A DNA stretch of 50,813 bases from Psychromonas aquimarina ATCC BAA-1526 (lineage in GTDB: Bacteria; Pseudomonadota; Gammaproteobacteria; Enterobacterales; Psychromonadaceae), in the NCBI RefSeq assembly GCF_000428725.1, contig NZ_AUAM01000034.1:1-50813 (forward strand), written 5' to 3'. Below the pieces are notes generated by a model. That model was not told the DNA's origin. It made no database searches and worked only from the letters and a program-made list of their open reading frames with translations. Shown here piece after piece: positions 17,866-30,441 of the stretch. The position numbers and the translations under genes are program-made. Position 1 is the first letter of the stretch, and each line of letters opens with the position of its first letter.

Positions 17866-19518
17866 TTATTTCCAGGCTTTCCACGCATTGATCAGACCGT
17901 TTGTTGAACTGTCATGGCTTGCTACCGCTTCATCATTAGTTAGCTCAGGTAAGATTTGACCAGCAAGCTGCTTACCAAGTTCAACGCCCCACTGATCGAA
18001 GCTGAAAATGTTCCAGATAATGCCCTGAGCAAAGATTTTCTGTTCATACATAGCAACCATCTGACCTAATGTTTTCGGCGTGATTTTATTAACTAAAATC
18101 GAGTTAGTTGGTTTATTACCAGCAAACACTTTAAACGCTACTAAAGCCTCCATCTCTTCTGCTGTTTTACCAACAGCAGTGAACTCAGCTTCAACCTGCT
18201 CTTTGCTTTTACCAAATGCTAACGCTTCAGTCTGTGCAAAGAAGTTAGACAGCAGTTTAGCATGGTGATCGCCGGCTGGATTATGACTTACAGCAGGTGC
18301 GATAAAGTCACAAGGGATCAGTTTAGTACCCTGGTGAATCAGCTGGTAAAACGCATGCTGACCATTTGTTCCCGGCTCACCCCAGATAATTGGACCAGTC
18401 TGGTAGTCAACTAGATCGCCGTTACGGTCTACACATTTACCGTTTGATTCCATATTGCCCTGCTGGAAATATGCAGGGAAACGGTGCATATACTGATCAT
18501 AAGGTAAAATAGCTTCTGACTCTGCGCCGTAAAAGTTGTTATACCAGATACCGATAACCGCTAAAATAACAGGGATGTTATCGGCAAATTCAGTTTCCGC
18601 AAAATGTTTATCCATTTCGTGCGCACCTTCAAGCAGCGCTTCAAAGTTATCGTAACCAACAGTTAGTGCAATTGATAAACCAATAGCAGACCAGATTGAA
18701 TAACGGCCGCCTACCCAGTCCCAGAATTCAAACATGTTTTCTACATCGATACCAAACTCAGCAACTGATTCGGCATTGGTTGATAAAGCAGCAAAGTGTT
18801 TTGCAACATGCGCTTGATCTTGTGCAAAATTCAGGAACCAGTCACGCGCGCTATGAGCGTTAGTCATTGTTTCCTGTGTAGTGAATGTTTTTGATGCGAT
18901 TAAGAACAACGTAGTTTCAGGATCAACTTTAGCTAACGTTTCAACAACATGTGTACCGTCAACATTAGAAACAAAGTGTGTTTCAATGCCTTCAACTTTA
19001 TAAGCACCTAATGCTTCAGTCACCATGTACGGGCCAAGATCTGAACCACCGATACCGATATTCACGATATCTGTAATACGTTTACCAGTGTAACCTTTCC
19101 ATTCACCCGAATGTACTTTGGCACAGAATGCTTTCATCTGTTCCTGTACTTTATTAATTTTCGGCATAACATCTTCGCCGTCAACCATCACCGGAGTATT
19201 ACTGCGGTTACGCAATGCACTATGTAATACCGCACGGTTTTCAGTAACATTAATCGTTTCACCGGCAAACTGCGCTTTAATTGCACCTTTTAAATCAACT
19301 TGTTCTGCTAACTGTAGAAGCTTATCGAAAATTTCTTGAGTAATTAAATTTTTAGAAAAATCGATTAACAGATCATCATTAAATGAGCGAGAGAACTGCT
19401 TAAAACGCTCCGGGTTACTGCTGAAAAGTGTAGATAATTCCATATCAGCATGAGTATCAAACAAAGCCTGTAGTTCAGACCAGGCTGCAGTTTGCGTAGG
19501 ATTGATATTTTTTAGCAT
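17866..19518 (-). CDS. pgi: Glucose-6-phosphate isomerase
   Basis: Interconverts glucose-6-phosphate and fructose-6-phosphate in glycolysis and gluconeogenesis in the cytoplasm. The 550-residue protein matches the usual bacterial length (E. coli 549). Motifs in order: [67 protein letters not shown] (PGI signature 1), [27 protein letters not shown] (containing the catalytic Glu and His region) and the C-terminal [13 protein letters not shown] (signature 2). The start ATG has a GGAA-type ribosome site. It is divergent from ubiE. Confidence 0.98.
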   Translation of the reverse strand: MLKNINPTQTAAWSELQALFDTHADMELSTLFSSNPERFKQFSRSFNDDLLIDFSKNLITQEIFDKLLQLAEQVDLKGAIKAQFAGETINVTENRAVLHSALRNRSNTPVMVDGEDVMPKINKVQEQMKAFCAKVHSGEWKGYTGKRITDIVNIGIGGSDLGPYMVTEALGAYKVEGIETHFVSNVDGTHVVETLAKVDPETTLFLIASKTFTTQETMTNAHSARDWFLNFAQDQAHVAKHFAALSTNAESVAEFGIDVENMFEFWDWVGGRYSIWSAIGLSIALTVGYDNFEALLEGAHEMDKHFAETEFADNIPVILAVIGIWYNNFYGAESEAILPYDQYMHRFPAYFQQGNMESNGKCVDRNGDLVDYQTGPIIWGEPGTNGQHAFYQLIHQGTKLIPCDFIAPAVSHNPAGDHHAKLLSNFFAQTEALAFGKSKEQVEAEFTAVGKTAEEMEALVAFKVFAGNKPTNSILVNKITPKTLGQMVAMYEQKIFAQGIIWNIFSFDQWGVELGKQLAGQILPELTNDEAVASHDSSTNGLINAWKAWK

Positions 19519-19808
19519 AGATAGTTTCCAGAAGGTAAGGTTTAAAATACTAAATTGTTATATTTTATAAACAATAACGGACTTAACAAACGGATGTTAG
19601 CCCGCTTTAAAAGAGCTGTGATCGTTCGCAAAATTTTATTTTTTATTAAAGGAATTCTAAAGTAAAGTCAGCAATTCTACCGTAACAAAAAGTAACATAA
19701 ACAAATTTTACACAATCACTTGTTTGCCGAATAAGATTAATGATCCTATTTTCAACAAAATCAGGTATTATCTCCGCTCTCATTTTTACCACAAACAAAG
19801 AGAAAACC
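19519..19808. other. Divergent promoter region of pgi and ubiE
   Basis: About 290 bp of AT-rich DNA that must hold promoters for both genes. I see no well-spaced consensus pair and no clear operator. Confidence 0.4.
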
Positions 19809-20564
19809 ATGAGTAATGCATTAGAAAATACCACACATTTTGGCTTTAAAACCGTAGAAGAAGATAAAAAAGCAGATTTAGTTGCCGAAGTTTTTCACTC
19901 TGTAGCGGCTAAATATGATGTGATGAATGATGTATTGTCTATGGGTATTCACCGAATCTGGAAGCGCTTTACGATTGACTGTTCAGGTATTCGTAAAGGC
20001 CAGAAAGCACTGGACCTTGCCGGCGGTACCGGTGATTTAACCGCAAAATTCTCTCGCGTAGTGGGTAAAACCGGTCATGTTGTTTTGGCCGACATCAACG
20101 ATTCAATGCTTAAAGTAGGCCGCAGCAAGCTCCGCGATATGGGCATCGCCGGCAACGTCGATTACGTCCAGGCAAATGCTGAAGAACTGCCTTTTCCAGA
20201 TAATCACTTTGATTTAGTAACCATTGCTTTTGGTTTACGTAATGTCACCGATAAAGATAAAGCCTTAGCCTCTATTTATCGTGTTTTAAAACCCGGCGGG
20301 CGTTTATTAGTATTAGAGTTTTCAAAACCTCTTTATCAGCCGGTGAGTAAATTTTACGACTTTTACTCATTTAACATTCTGCCTAAACTGGGCAAGATCA
20401 TTGCAAATGACAGCGAAAGTTATCAGTATCTGGCTGAAAGTATCCGCATGCACCCTTGTCAGGACACATTAAAAGGGATGATGGATAATGTCGGTTTTGA
20501 AGGGACAGAATACTTCAACCTCAGCGCCGGCATTGTGGCGTTACACCGTGGTTATAAATACTAA
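19809..20564 (+). CDS. ubiE: Ubiquinone/menaquinone C-methyltransferase
   Basis: SAM-dependent methyltransferase acting in both ubiquinone and menaquinone synthesis. The protein has 251 residues, the same as E. coli UbiE, when started at the ATG at 19809, which has AAAGAGAAA upstream. A longer open frame upstream is not family-like. SAM-binding motif I is [15 protein letters not shown], followed by [11 protein letters not shown] and [13 protein letters not shown]. The family signatures [18 protein letters not shown] and [17 protein letters not shown] are present, and the C-terminus is the usual [16 protein letters not shown]. It is the first gene of a ubi-tat block, with ubiJ 27 bp behind it. 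Confidence 0.98.
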   Translation: MSNALENTTHFGFKTVEEDKKADLVAEVFHSVAAKYDVMNDVLSMGIHRIWKRFTIDCSGIRKGQKALDLAGGTGDLTAKFSRVVGKTGHVVLADINDSMLKVGRSKLRDMGIAGNVDYVQANAEELPFPDNHFDLVTIAFGLRNVTDKDKALASIYRVLKPGGRLLVLEFSKPLYQPVSKFYDFYSFNILPKLGKIIANDSESYQYLAESIRMHPCQDTLKGMMDNVGFEGTEYFNLSAGIVALHRGYKY

Positions 20565-20591
20565 TTAACCATTAATTAAATAGAGAAAATT

Positions 20592-21197
20592 ATGCCATTA
20601 GACAACCTGCTTTGCGGCTTACTTGAAAGCGGAGTGAATAAACTACATCAGCTGGATACAAGTGCACAACAAAGACGTAAACAACTTGACGGTCTGATTA
20701 TTAGTGTGACCTTAAAAGAAATTAACAAACCACTCTATTTTGTAATCAGTACACAGCAGATTGATATTCTGGCCAAATATGAAGGCCAGTCGGACTGCTT
20801 TATCCGTCTAAATATCTCAGCTTTAAAAGAGCTGCAGAATAATCATCAGCTCACTCGTCTGATCAAAACAGAACAGCTTGAAATTGATGGTGATATCCAG
20901 ATAGTACAGCAGTTTGCACAGCTGCTGACTGAAATGGAGATTGACTGGGAAGAGCAGCTTTCAGCAAAAATCGGCGATGTATTAGCCCATAAGTTCTGCT
21001 ATCACCTTAAGCAGTGCCACAAAGGTACTGTCAAACAGCTCCATAAAATTGAAAAACACAGCGCAGAGTACATTACAGAAGAGCTAAGACTTGCACCGGG
21101 CCCATTAGAGGTGATGTACTTCTGTGAACAGGTAAATGATCTGCACAAACAAACTCAAGCATTAGAAAAACGAATTGAGCAGCGCTTCAGCAGCTGA
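20592..21197 (+). CDS. ubiJ: Ubiquinone biosynthesis accessory factor UbiJ (SCP2 domain)
   Basis: A 201-residue soluble protein with an N-terminal SCP2 (sterol-carrier) lipid-binding domain at about residues 15-115 (LLESGVNKL; ITLKEINKPLYFVIS-like strand; DCFIRLNISALKELQ; IDGDIQIVQQFAQLL) and a helical, probably coiled-coil C-terminus ending ALEKRIEQRF. In E. coli UbiJ binds quinone intermediates and helps organise the cytoplasmic Ubi complex under oxygen. The order ubiE-ubiJ-ubiB is the standard gammaproteobacterial arrangement and supports the call. The AGAGAAA upstream of the ATG is a moderate ribosome site. Confidence 0.93.
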   Translation: MPLDNLLCGLLESGVNKLHQLDTSAQQRRKQLDGLIISVTLKEINKPLYFVISTQQIDILAKYEGQSDCFIRLNISALKELQNNHQLTRLIKTEQLEIDGDIQIVQQFAQLLTEMEIDWEEQLSAKIGDVLAHKFCYHLKQCHKGTVKQLHKIEKHSAEYITEELRLAPGPLEVMYFCEQVNDLHKQTQALEKRIEQRFSS

Positions 21198-21244
21198 CTC
21201 TAAAAGCATTTTAAGCACCTTTATAAGTTCACGCGGAACATCTA

Positions 21245-22885
21245 ATGATAAAATTAAAAGAACTATCCCGCTTATATCAAATAAATAAAACCGTTATAGA
21301 ATACGGGTTAATTGAACTGCTGCCTAAAGAGCACATTCCCTTATCTTACCGTTTGATGCGCCTGACGCTTTTCTGGTTAAAAAACAAACACAAAAATACA
21401 GATCTGGCACAGCGTTTACGCCTAAGTTTACAGTCACTGGGGCCGATTTATATTAAACTGGGGCAGATGTTATCAACCCGCCGCGATCTTCTTCCGCCGG
21501 TTTATGCGGATCAGCTTGCTCATCTGCAGGACAATGTGCCGGCATTTTGCGGTGAGCTGGCCATAAAACAAATTGAGAAGTCATTTAACCGCCCCGTTAA
21601 AGCGCTTTTTGATAACTTTGATAAAACCGCCCTTGCCTCAGCCTCAATTGCACAAGTTCATACAGCAACATTAAAAGAAGACGGCCGTGAAGTTGTCATA
21701 AAAGTCACTCGACCGGGTATTGAAAAAACTATTTATGCCGATCTGCAGCTGATGAAATGGCTGGCGGCACTGATGCAGCGTTTCTTAAAAGATGCTGAAC
21801 GACTGCGCCCGGTTGAAGTTGTACAGGAATATGAAAAAACCATTATTGACGAACTAGATCTGATGCGCGAAGGTGCCAATGCAATTCAGCTGAGACGCAA
21901 TTTTTTAAACTCTAAAGTACTCTACGTTCCGGAAATATACCCTGATTACTGCACAAAAAATGCGTTAGTCATGGAACGTATCTACGGTATTCCCGTTTCT
22001 GATATCGAGTCGCTGAAAGCACAGAATACCAATCTAAAACTGCTTGCAGAACGCGGTGTAGAAGCCTTTTTCACCCAGGTTTTCCGCGATAGCTTTTTTC
22101 ATGCAGATATGCACCCGGGAAACGTATTTGTCTCCTATGAACACCCGGAAGATCCGCTGTGGATAGGCATCGACTGCGGCATTGTCGGTACACTCAATAA
22201 TGAAGATAAACGTTACCTTGCTGAAAACTTCTTAGCCTTTTTTAACCGCGATTACCGCCAGGTTGCGCAGCTGCATGTCGACTCAGGCTGGGTTCCGCCG
22301 GAAACCCCCGTCGAAGAGTTTGAATTTGCAATCCGTGCCGTTTGTGAGCCTATTTTTGAAAAACCACTTTCAGAAATCTCCTTTGCCCAGGTTCTAATCA
22401 ACCTGTTTAATACCGCACGCCGATATAATATGAAAGTGCAGCCTCAGTTAGTCTTATTACAAAAAACCCTGCTTTATATCGAAGGTTTAGGGCGTCAGTT
22501 ATATCCGCAGCTCGACTTGTGGGATACCGCAAAACCGTTTTTAGAAAACTGGATGAAAGAGCAGGTCAGCCCTAAAACATTAATGAAAAAAATGCAGCAG
22601 AAAGCCCCGTTCTGGTTAGAAAAACTGCCGGAGCTGCCGGAGCTGGTTTATCACAACTTGTCGCAGTCTAAAAAACAACAGCAGCAGTTGAGCTTGTTAA
22701 CAGAATCAATTAATAGACAGCAGCGCAATAACAGTAAAAGTTATTTTTATATTGGCGCAGGTTTCACTTTCAGTATAATTTCTGCGCTGGCATATATGAA
22801 ACCAGATCAAGATTTAGCTTTATTCTTTGCAGTACCGGCATTTTTTTCCTGGTTACTGGCATGGAACCATACCAATAAGGGCTAA
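21245..22885 (+). CDS. ubiB: Ubiquinone biosynthesis ATPase/kinase-like protein UbiB
   Basis: A 546-residue member of the ABC1/ADCK atypical kinase family, needed for ubiquinone synthesis or transport. Visible are KLGQ (71-74, the KxGQ motif that folds over the active site), the alanine-rich ASIAQVH loop (133-139), VIKVTRPG with the ATP-site lysine near 153, FHADMHPGN as the catalytic loop, and GIDCGIVG in place of kinase DFG. Two hydrophobic C-terminal segments (about 497-515 and 520-540) anchor it in the inner membrane. Length matches E. coli UbiB (546). tatA follows after about 68 bp. Confidence 0.97.
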   Translation: MIKLKELSRLYQINKTVIEYGLIELLPKEHIPLSYRLMRLTLFWLKNKHKNTDLAQRLRLSLQSLGPIYIKLGQMLSTRRDLLPPVYADQLAHLQDNVPAFCGELAIKQIEKSFNRPVKALFDNFDKTALASASIAQVHTATLKEDGREVVIKVTRPGIEKTIYADLQLMKWLAALMQRFLKDAERLRPVEVVQEYEKTIIDELDLMREGANAIQLRRNFLNSKVLYVPEIYPDYCTKNALVMERIYGIPVSDIESLKAQNTNLKLLAERGVEAFFTQVFRDSFFHADMHPGNVFVSYEHPEDPLWIGIDCGIVGTLNNEDKRYLAENFLAFFNRDYRQVAQLHVDSGWVPPETPVEEFEFAIRAVCEPIFEKPLSEISFAQVLINLFNTARRYNMKVQPQLVLLQKTLLYIEGLGRQLYPQLDLWDTAKPFLENWMKEQVSPKTLMKKMQQKAPFWLEKLPELPELVYHNLSQSKKQQQQLSLLTESINRQQRNNSKSYFYIGAGFTFSIISALAYMKPDQDLALFFAVPAFFSWLLAWNHTNKG

Positions 22886-22953
22886 ACTTTGTTATAAAAC
22901 GTTACAAGCTTTTAACCGTTTAATAAAATAATAGAAAGAGAAGGAAATAAATT

Positions 22954-23187
22954 ATGGGTGGTATCAGTATCTGGCAGCTGGTCATTATTGCAGTGATCGT
23001 AGTTCTACTTTTTGGTACGAAAAAATTACGCGGCATTGGCGGTGATTTAGGCGGCGCAATAAAAGGCTTTAAAAAAGCGATGAAAGATGAAGAGTCTACT
23101 CCTCCAAGCGTTGATGACAAATCAGAAAAAAGCGCAGCAGACGAACAGAAGCTCAACGAAAAAACTAAACACAAAGATCAAGCATAG
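22954..23187 (+). CDS. tatA: Sec-independent (Tat) translocase subunit TatA
   Basis: Forms the size-adapting pore of the twin-arginine export system. The protein has 77 residues: an N-terminal membrane helix ([20 protein letters not shown]), the [10 protein letters not shown] hinge, an amphipathic helix ([16 protein letters not shown]) and a charged polar tail. An AAGGAAA ribosome site precedes the ATG. It begins the tatA-tatB-tatC-tatD order that is standard in the group. Confidence 0.97.
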   Translation: MGGISIWQLVIIAVIVVLLFGTKKLRGIGGDLGGAIKGFKKAMKDEESTPPSVDDKSEKSAADEQKLNEKTKHKDQA

Positions 23188-23213
23188 CCTTGAGCTAAAA
23201 GGTTTATATTTAA

Positions 23214-23612
23214 ATGTTTGATATCGGATTCTGGGAGATGGTTGTTATCTCCGTAATAGGTTTAGTAGTGCTCGGTCCCGAGCGCTTACCCACTGCTATC
23301 CGTAGTGTTCTGCGCTGGGTAAATACTGCCAAAGGCATGGCTAACTCTGTCAAAAGTGAAATATCTCAAGAGTTAAAGCTGCATGAAATAAACGAGAATA
23401 TGATCAAGGCGAGCAAGCAGGGTCTTAGCGATCTTGATCCGGATCTTAAAGAATCAATTGATGAAATGAAAAAAACGGCACAGGAAATTACCCGCCCGTA
23501 TCAGAACAGCAATGAAGAGTTAAATTCATCAGCTATAAACACAGAAAATAACGGTGAAAATAGTATTCTGAACAAGTCTGCAGCGCCAATTACACAGGAT
23601 AAAAGTGAATGA
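23214..23612 (+). CDS. tatB: Tat translocase subunit TatB
   Basis: A 132-residue partner of TatC in the receptor complex for twin-arginine signal peptides. The N-terminal membrane helix ([20 protein letters not shown]) is followed by [15 protein letters not shown] and a long amphipathic, charged helix region. The C-terminal third is low-complexity and Asn/Ser-rich ([20 protein letters not shown]), as usual for TatB. The stop overlaps the tatC start by 4 bp (ATGA), which signals translational coupling. Confidence 0.96.
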   Translation: MFDIGFWEMVVISVIGLVVLGPERLPTAIRSVLRWVNTAKGMANSVKSEISQELKLHEINENMIKASKQGLSDLDPDLKESIDEMKKTAQEITRPYQNSNEELNSSAINTENNGENSILNKSAAPITQDKSE

Positions 23613-24391
23613 GTTCAAGCGAAACCAGCGATACGCAGACAAAACACAGCTTGCCCTTAATATCTCATTTATTAGAACTTCGCGACCGCTTATTACGTGT
23701 TATTGCCATCGTTATGGTTCTATTTTTAAGTCTGGTTTATTTCGCTAATGATATTTATCACTACTTAGCAATCCCGCTTACCAGCCAGCTTCCAGAAGGC
23801 TCAAGCATGATTGCAACCGGGGTAGCGACGCCGTTTTTTACACCGATCAAGCTGACCATTGTACTGTCCATTTTTATTGCAATTCCAGCTATTTTGTATC
23901 AGGTATGGGCATTTATTGCGCCGGGTTTATACAAACATGAACGTAAATTAATTGCACCTTTAGTGGTCAGCAGCGCCCTGCTCTTTTATTTAGGTATGGC
24001 ATTCTCTTATTATGTGGTTTTCCCCTTAGCCTTTTCCTTTTTCACCAGTACAGCGCCGGAAGGTGTCACCATAGCAACCGATATCAGCAGTTATTTAGAC
24101 TTTGTCTTAAAACTGTTTTTTGCCTTTGGTTTAGCTTTTGAAATCCCAATAGCAACTTTAGTATTATGCTGGACCGGGGCAACAACACCTGAAAAGTTAA
24201 AAGAGAAACGCCCTTATATTGTGGTCGGCGCATTTGTCTTCGGCATGTTATTAACGCCGCCGGATGTTATTTCTCAAACACTACTCGCTGTTCCAATGCT
24301 TATTTTATTTGAATTAGGTTTACTGTTTTCACGTTTTTATGTGCGCAAAGACAATGATCAAGATGAAAACGAAGAAAAACTTCAAGACTGA
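23609..24391 (+). CDS. tatC: Tat translocase subunit TatC
   Basis: The polytopic core receptor of twin-arginine export, 260 residues with six predicted membrane segments. Signatures: [16 protein letters not shown] at the N-terminus, then a long periplasmic loop, [36 protein letters not shown], and [14 protein letters not shown], where the conserved Glu lies in the FEIP motif. The acidic C-terminal tail ([13 protein letters not shown]) is cytoplasmic. It overlaps tatB by 4 bp. Confidence 0.97.
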   Translation: MSSSETSDTQTKHSLPLISHLLELRDRLLRVIAIVMVLFLSLVYFANDIYHYLAIPLTSQLPEGSSMIATGVATPFFTPIKLTIVLSIFIAIPAILYQVWAFIAPGLYKHERKLIAPLVVSSALLFYLGMAFSYYVVFPLAFSFFTSTAPEGVTIATDISSYLDFVLKLFFAFGLAFEIPIATLVLCWTGATTPEKLKEKRPYIVVGAFVFGMLLTPPDVISQTLLAVPMLILFELGLLFSRFYVRKDNDQDENEEKLQD

Positions 24392-24418
24392 ATCAGCGAA
24401 AATCACAGAGTTTTTTAA

Positions 24419-26306
<1,888 letters not shown>

Positions 26307-26495
26307 AAATAAAGCGATAAAATTGGAGCAGACAGCTCGTTTGCTCCTCTAACTAAAGGTATTTTTTAATATGACGCGAATTATATAACCTTAAAGCGTA
26401 AATAATACAATCTCAGCTTATTTCCCCTCCTAGCCCTGCATTTTCATTTTTGACAGCTAAAGTCCTTATAGACAATAGGATTTCGCCGTTTAAGT

Positions 26496-27515
26496 TTACC
26501 CTGCCACACTTAACAGTTTCTCTATCGGCCAGCGGGGTTTAGCTTCAATTTCCAAATTTTCAAAATGACCGGCTTTAAGACGCTGCATGCCGGCATAGGC
26601 AATCATTGCACCGTTATCGGTACAAAATTCATTACGCGGATAAAAAACTTCACCGCCTCTGGATTTCATTAATACCGCTAATTGCTTACGTAATGACTGG
26701 TTAGCACTTACGCCGCCGGCAACAACTAAGCGTTTTAGTCCGGTCTCTTTTAACGCACGTTTACATTTAATAGCAATGGTATCAATAACCGCATCCTGAA
26801 ATGCAAGGGCAATGTCCGCCTGTGTCTGCGCATCTTTGCCTTCTTTCTGAATAGTAACTGCAGTAGATGTTTTTAAGCCACTGAAACTAAAATCAAGGCC
26901 TGGTTTATTGGTCATTGGCCTTGGAAACACAAAACGCCCGGGAACTCCGCCTTCCGCCATTTTAGCTAACCGCGGTCCGCCGGGATAATCTAAACCCAGT
27001 AATTTTGCTGTTTTATCAAATGCTTCACCGGCAGCATCATCAATACTTTCGCCTAATACCTTGTATTCACCGATATTATCAACCTGCACCATAAGGGTAT
27101 GGCCGCCGGAAACCAATAAAGCTAAAAATGGAAATTCGGGGCGGTTTTCTTCAAGCATTGGGGCAAGCAGGTGGCCTTCCATATGATGCACTGCAATGGC
27201 CGGTTTATTCCAGGCAAACGCAATACTGCGTCCGATACATGCCCCGACTAACAATGCACCAACTAAACCTGGTCCAGCGGTGAAGGCAACAGCATCAATA
27301 TCATCCTTAGTACAGCCGGCAGAAGCTAAAGCTTCTTTGATTAACGGGATGGTTTTACGGACATGATCACGGGATGCAAGTTCGGGCACAACACCACCGT
27401 AATCCGCATGCAGTTCGACCTGACTGTATAATTGATGTGATAACAAACCTAATTGATCATCATAAACAGCAATACCAGTTTCATCACATGATGTTTCAAT
27501 ACCTAAAATACGCAT
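26496..27515 (-). CDS. tsaD: tRNA N6-threonylcarbamoyladenosine transferase
   Basis: Catalytic subunit of the complex that makes the t6A37 modification on ANN-decoding tRNAs, using threonylcarbamoyl-AMP supplied by TsaC. The 339-residue ASKHA-fold protein begins [20 protein letters not shown]. Metal-binding [10 protein letters not shown], the nucleotide-binding LLVSGGHT and [15 protein letters not shown], and [12 protein letters not shown] plus [13 protein letters not shown] are all present. Length matches E. coli (337). It is divergent from rpsU, the usual gammaproteobacterial arrangement. Confidence 0.98.
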   Translation of the reverse strand: MRILGIETSCDETGIAVYDDQLGLLSHQLYSQVELHADYGGVVPELASRDHVRKTIPLIKEALASAGCTKDDIDAVAFTAGPGLVGALLVGACIGRSIAFAWNKPAIAVHHMEGHLLAPMLEENRPEFPFLALLVSGGHTLMVQVDNIGEYKVLGESIDDAAGEAFDKTAKLLGLDYPGGPRLAKMAEGGVPGRFVFPRPMTNKPGLDFSFSGLKTSTAVTIQKEGKDAQTQADIALAFQDAVIDTIAIKCKRALKETGLKRLVVAGGVSANQSLRKQLAVLMKSRGGEVFYPRNEFCTDNGAMIAYAGMQRLKAGHFENLEIEAKPRWPIEKLLSVAG

Positions 27516-27785
27516 ATGATAAATGCCCCTTTAATAAAATAATTCTGCTGAAAAAAGTGCGCTAGTTTAACGTAAAAAATAGAGTAACAGTGTTTTTTTT
27601 CACCTGCTTATCAGCAATAAACTTATTGACAGTTAAACAAAGCCAGGATCTTAAGGATCTTTGCATTTATTTCACTATATTTAATACACTAATCCTTTAC
27701 TTTCTGACCCAAATAGGATTAAAATCTCGCACCATTTTAAATGAACTGGTCAATATACGACCGTAACCATAAAGGTAATAGGCAC
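27516..27785. other. Divergent tsaD/rpsU promoter region
   Basis: About 270 bp of AT-rich DNA. A perfect TTGACA on the plus strand at 27626-27631 is the best -35 candidate for rpsU, but no good -10 lies 16-18 bp downstream. A direct repeat of AGGATCTT occurs at about 27645-27661. Confidence 0.4.
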
Positions 27786-28001
27786 ATGCCAGTAATTAAA
27801 CTTCGTGAAAACGAACCATTTGACGTAGCACTTCGTCGTTTTAAACGCTCTTGCGAAAAAGCAGGTATCTTAGCTGAAACACGTAAACGTGAATACTTTG
27901 AGAAACCTACTACAGTACGTAAACGCGCTAAAGCAGCTGCAGTTAAACGTCACTTGAAAAAACTTTCTCGTGAAAACGCACGTCGCGTTCGCCTTTACTA
28001 A
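27786..28001 (+). CDS. rpsU: 30S ribosomal protein S21
   Basis: A 71-residue highly basic protein of the 30S platform, needed for base-pairing of mRNA leaders with 16S rRNA. The sequence starts [20 protein letters not shown] and ends in the Arg/Lys-rich ENARRVRLY, nearly identical to E. coli S21. The frame is open 15 codons further upstream, but the ATG at 27786 gives the exact family length. Codon use is strongly biased, consistent with high expression. It is the first gene of the macromolecular-synthesis operon. Confidence 0.98.
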   Translation: MPVIKLRENEPFDVALRRFKRSCEKAGILAETRKREYFEKPTTVRKRAKAAAVKRHLKKLSRENARRVRLY

Positions 28002-28021
28002 TTATTAGATAAAGGTTAATT

Positions 28022-28465
28022 ATGTCTTTAAAAGCAAGATTAAAAGAACAACAAATACTCGCAATGCGGGCGAAGGACAAGGTCCGCCTGGGCACTGTTC
28101 GTATGTTGCTCGCTGCTATCAAACAAATTGAAATCGATAATAAAGTTGAGCTGAATAATGATGAAGTTACGGCTGTCATCATTAAATCAGTAAAACAGCG
28201 TAAAGATTCAATTACTCAATTTGAAAAAGCGAATCGACTTGATCTTGCTGAAGTTGAAAAGACAGAACTTGCTATATTGCAGGAGTTTCTTCCACAAGCA
28301 CTGACCACAGATGAAGTGAAAGCTTTAGTCGAGCAGGCGGTTGTATCTTCGGGTGCAAACGGTATGCAGGATATGGGGAAAGTGATGGCAGTACTCAAGA
28401 AAGATATTCAAGGACGAGCTGACATGGGTGAAGTAAGCGCACTTGTAAGAGCCTGCTTAGCTTAA
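28022..28465 (+). CDS. yqeY: GatB/YqeY-domain protein
   Basis: A 147-residue mainly helical protein. The family is related to the tail domain of the GatB subunit of tRNA amidotransferase and is thought to bind tRNA, but its role is unproven. Seen: LKARLKEQQILAMRAKDKVR, VRMLLAAIKQIEID, EQFEKANR-like TQFEKANRLDL and the closing DMGKVMAVLKKDIQGRADMG followed by SALV. It lies 20 bp after rpsU and ends just before a strong terminator. Its insertion between rpsU and dnaG is known in several marine gammaproteobacteria, whereas E. coli lacks it there. Confidence 0.93.
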   Translation: MSLKARLKEQQILAMRAKDKVRLGTVRMLLAAIKQIEIDNKVELNNDEVTAVIIKSVKQRKDSITQFEKANRLDLAEVEKTELAILQEFLPQALTTDEVKALVEQAVVSSGANGMQDMGKVMAVLKKDIQGRADMGEVSALVRACLA

Positions 28466-28483
28466 CTCTGACACTCGTTAGAT

Positions 28484-28523
28484 AAAAAAGCCCCACGCTT
28501 AGCAATAAGCTTGGGGCTTTTTT
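28484..28523 (+). terminator. Terminator between yqeY and dnaG
   Basis: A 17-bp stem with one mismatch (28484-28500 with 28507-28523), GCCCC core and a run of six Ts. In E. coli an internal terminator between rpsU and dnaG lowers primase expression, and this one is in the equivalent place. Confidence 0.88.
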
Positions 28524-28594
28524 GTTTCTAAAGTACACTTAACAGCAGTTCCGAATAACGGATTAATTTAATAATTTACTAAATGGTTTAATAG

Positions 28595-30346
28595 ATGGCT
28601 GGACGCATTCCTCGAAATTTTATTGATGATCTTATCGCCCGTACCGATATTGTTGACTTCATTGACAGCCGCGTAAAATTAAAAAAGAAAGGCAAAGACT
28701 ACCGCGCCTGCTGCCCTTTCCATAACGGTAATAACAACTCCTCTTTTTCTGTCAGTGCCGATAAACAGTTTTATCACTGCTTTAACTGCGGCGCGAGCGG
28801 TAATGTCCTGTCTTTTGTTATGGAATATGACGGCATTGAATTTGTTGATGCTGTTGAAACACTAGCAGAGCAGCTGTCAATTGAAGTGCCGCGAGAAGAA
28901 AACGGCTCATCAGCATCACCACAAAACAGTTATATTGACCGTAAAGATCTTTATCAGTTAATGGCTGATATTACTGTTTTTTATCAGCAGCAGCTGCGTT
29001 CCCATAAAAACAGTAAACAGGTGATCAACTACCTTAAAAGCCGCGGTTTATCCGGTGAAACCGTCAAATATTTTAAAATCGGCTATGCGCCGGACGGCTG
29101 GGATGAAGTACGCAAACGCTTTGCTGTTTCGCCAGATTTAGAAAAACAGCTGATTGATGCCGGTATGCTGATCCCCAAAGAAAAAAACGGCAGCTACGAT
29201 CGCTTTCGGGACCGCTTAATGTTTCCCATTCATGATCAGCGCGGCCGCGTTATCGGATTCGGCGGGCGCGTTTTAGGTGAAGGTGAGCCCAAATATTTAA
29301 ACTCTCCAGAGACACCGATCTTTCATAAAGGTAAAGAGTTATACGGTTTATATCAGGTTAAACAGAGCTATAAAGAAATTCAACGCATTTTAGTCGTTGA
29401 AGGTTATATGGATGTTGTTGCGCTTGGTCAATTTGCTATTGATTATGCGGTTGCATCTCTTGGCACCAGCACCACAGCAGATCACATTCATACTCTTTTC
29501 CGTCACAGCAGTGAAGTTATATGCTGCTTTGACGGCGATAAAGCAGGAAGAACAGCCGCCTGGCGCGCGCTGGAAAATGCACTACCTTATATACAGGACG
29601 GTCGAACATTACGCTTTATGTTTCTTGCCGATGGTGAAGATCCGGACAGCTTAGTACAGAAAGAGGGAAAGGAAGCCTTTGAAAAACTGATCGAGCAGGC
29701 AGTTCCATTATCTGACTTTCTTTTTCAGCACTTGTTAAGTCAGGTCGATATGAGCATTGCGGACAGCAAAGCCAAACTGGCGCAGCTGGCAATTCCGCTG
29801 ATCAGTAAGCTCCCTGAAACCGTATTTCGGCAAATGATGGAAGAAAAATTAATTCAGTTACTGGGCATTGAAAAACAAGGTTTGAAGAAACTGCTGCCTG
29901 AAGCGGCGAAAACAACTAAGCCAGATAACAAACAGAAAGTAACACCAATGCGCTTAGCCATTTCTGTGCTGCTGCAGCACCCCGGCATGGCTTACGGTCT
30001 GCCGGAGTTTCCTGAATTTAAGGAGATGAATTTACCCGGCTTAACTTTATTAAACTCGTTACTTGAAATTTGTCGAGTCAGTCCCAACATAACTACAGGA
30101 CAGTTACTTGAACACTGGCGGGAAAAACCAGAAAGTAAGCAGCTGAATAAACTGGCGGTATGGCAGAATGATGTTGAAGAAGAAAATTATGAAGCTGTTT
30201 TCTTAGATATATTAGAAAATTTTCTTAATCTTCACATCAGTCAAAAAATTGAATATTTAAAACAAAAAGCCCGTACAGGGCAGATATTAACTAGCGAAGA
30301 AACGCTGCAGCTTGCGCAGCTTCTCGTTGAACAAAAACAAAATTAA
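28595..30346 (+). CDS. dnaG: DNA primase
   Basis: Makes RNA primers at the replication fork with DnaB helicase. The 583-residue protein has an N-terminal zinc finger of the CHC2 type (CCPFHNGNNNSSFSV, then FYHCFNCGASGN), a TOPRIM catalytic core (LVVEGYMDVVALGQF with the acidic Glu, and CCFDGDKAGRTAAWRA with the DxD-type metal site) and an N-terminal core motif (GFGGRVLGEGEPKYLNSPET). The C-terminal ~150 residues are the less conserved helicase-binding domain. Length matches E. coli DnaG (581). Its start lies 70 bp beyond the terminator, so expression comes from read-through or a weak local promoter. Confidence 0.98.
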   Translation: MAGRIPRNFIDDLIARTDIVDFIDSRVKLKKKGKDYRACCPFHNGNNNSSFSVSADKQFYHCFNCGASGNVLSFVMEYDGIEFVDAVETLAEQLSIEVPREENGSSASPQNSYIDRKDLYQLMADITVFYQQQLRSHKNSKQVINYLKSRGLSGETVKYFKIGYAPDGWDEVRKRFAVSPDLEKQLIDAGMLIPKEKNGSYDRFRDRLMFPIHDQRGRVIGFGGRVLGEGEPKYLNSPETPIFHKGKELYGLYQVKQSYKEIQRILVVEGYMDVVALGQFAIDYAVASLGTSTTADHIHTLFRHSSEVICCFDGDKAGRTAAWRALENALPYIQDGRTLRFMFLADGEDPDSLVQKEGKEAFEKLIEQAVPLSDFLFQHLLSQVDMSIADSKAKLAQLAIPLISKLPETVFRQMMEEKLIQLLGIEKQGLKKLLPEAAKTTKPDNKQKVTPMRLAISVLLQHPGMAYGLPEFPEFKEMNLPGLTLLNSLLEICRVSPNITTGQLLEHWREKPESKQLNKLAVWQNDVEEENYEAVFLDILENFLNLHISQKIEYLKQKARTGQILTSEETLQLAQLLVEQKQN

Positions 30347-30352
30347 TGAAAC

Positions 30353-30381
30353 TGGAAAAATTTACAATATAAGCGTATAAT
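30353..30381 (+). promoter_or_regulatory. Probable rpoD-proximal promoter
   Basis: TATAAT at 30376-30381 with TGGAAA at 30353-30358 (17-bp spacer), about 60 bp upstream of rpoD. The -10 is perfect, the -35 matches 4 of 6, and a GC-rich CGAGCGC follows the -10. Confidence 0.45.
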
Positions 30382-30441
30382 CGAGCGCTTGTATTTTTTT
30401 CAATTACATATCCTATTTGCACTCTATTTTGGACGGTATCT

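Noticed and set aside
23214-23612. Asn/Ser-rich tail of TatB as an unusual repeat
   Set aside because: Low-complexity polar tails are normal for TatB.
26307-26495. Hairpin GGAGCA/TGCTCC after hemB as a terminator
   Set aside because: The loop is long and no T-run follows directly, so a Rho-independent terminator is not supported.
27626-27654. A complete rpsU promoter from the perfect TTGACA
   Set aside because: No acceptable -10 lies 16-18 bp downstream. Only the -35 is noted in the region entry.
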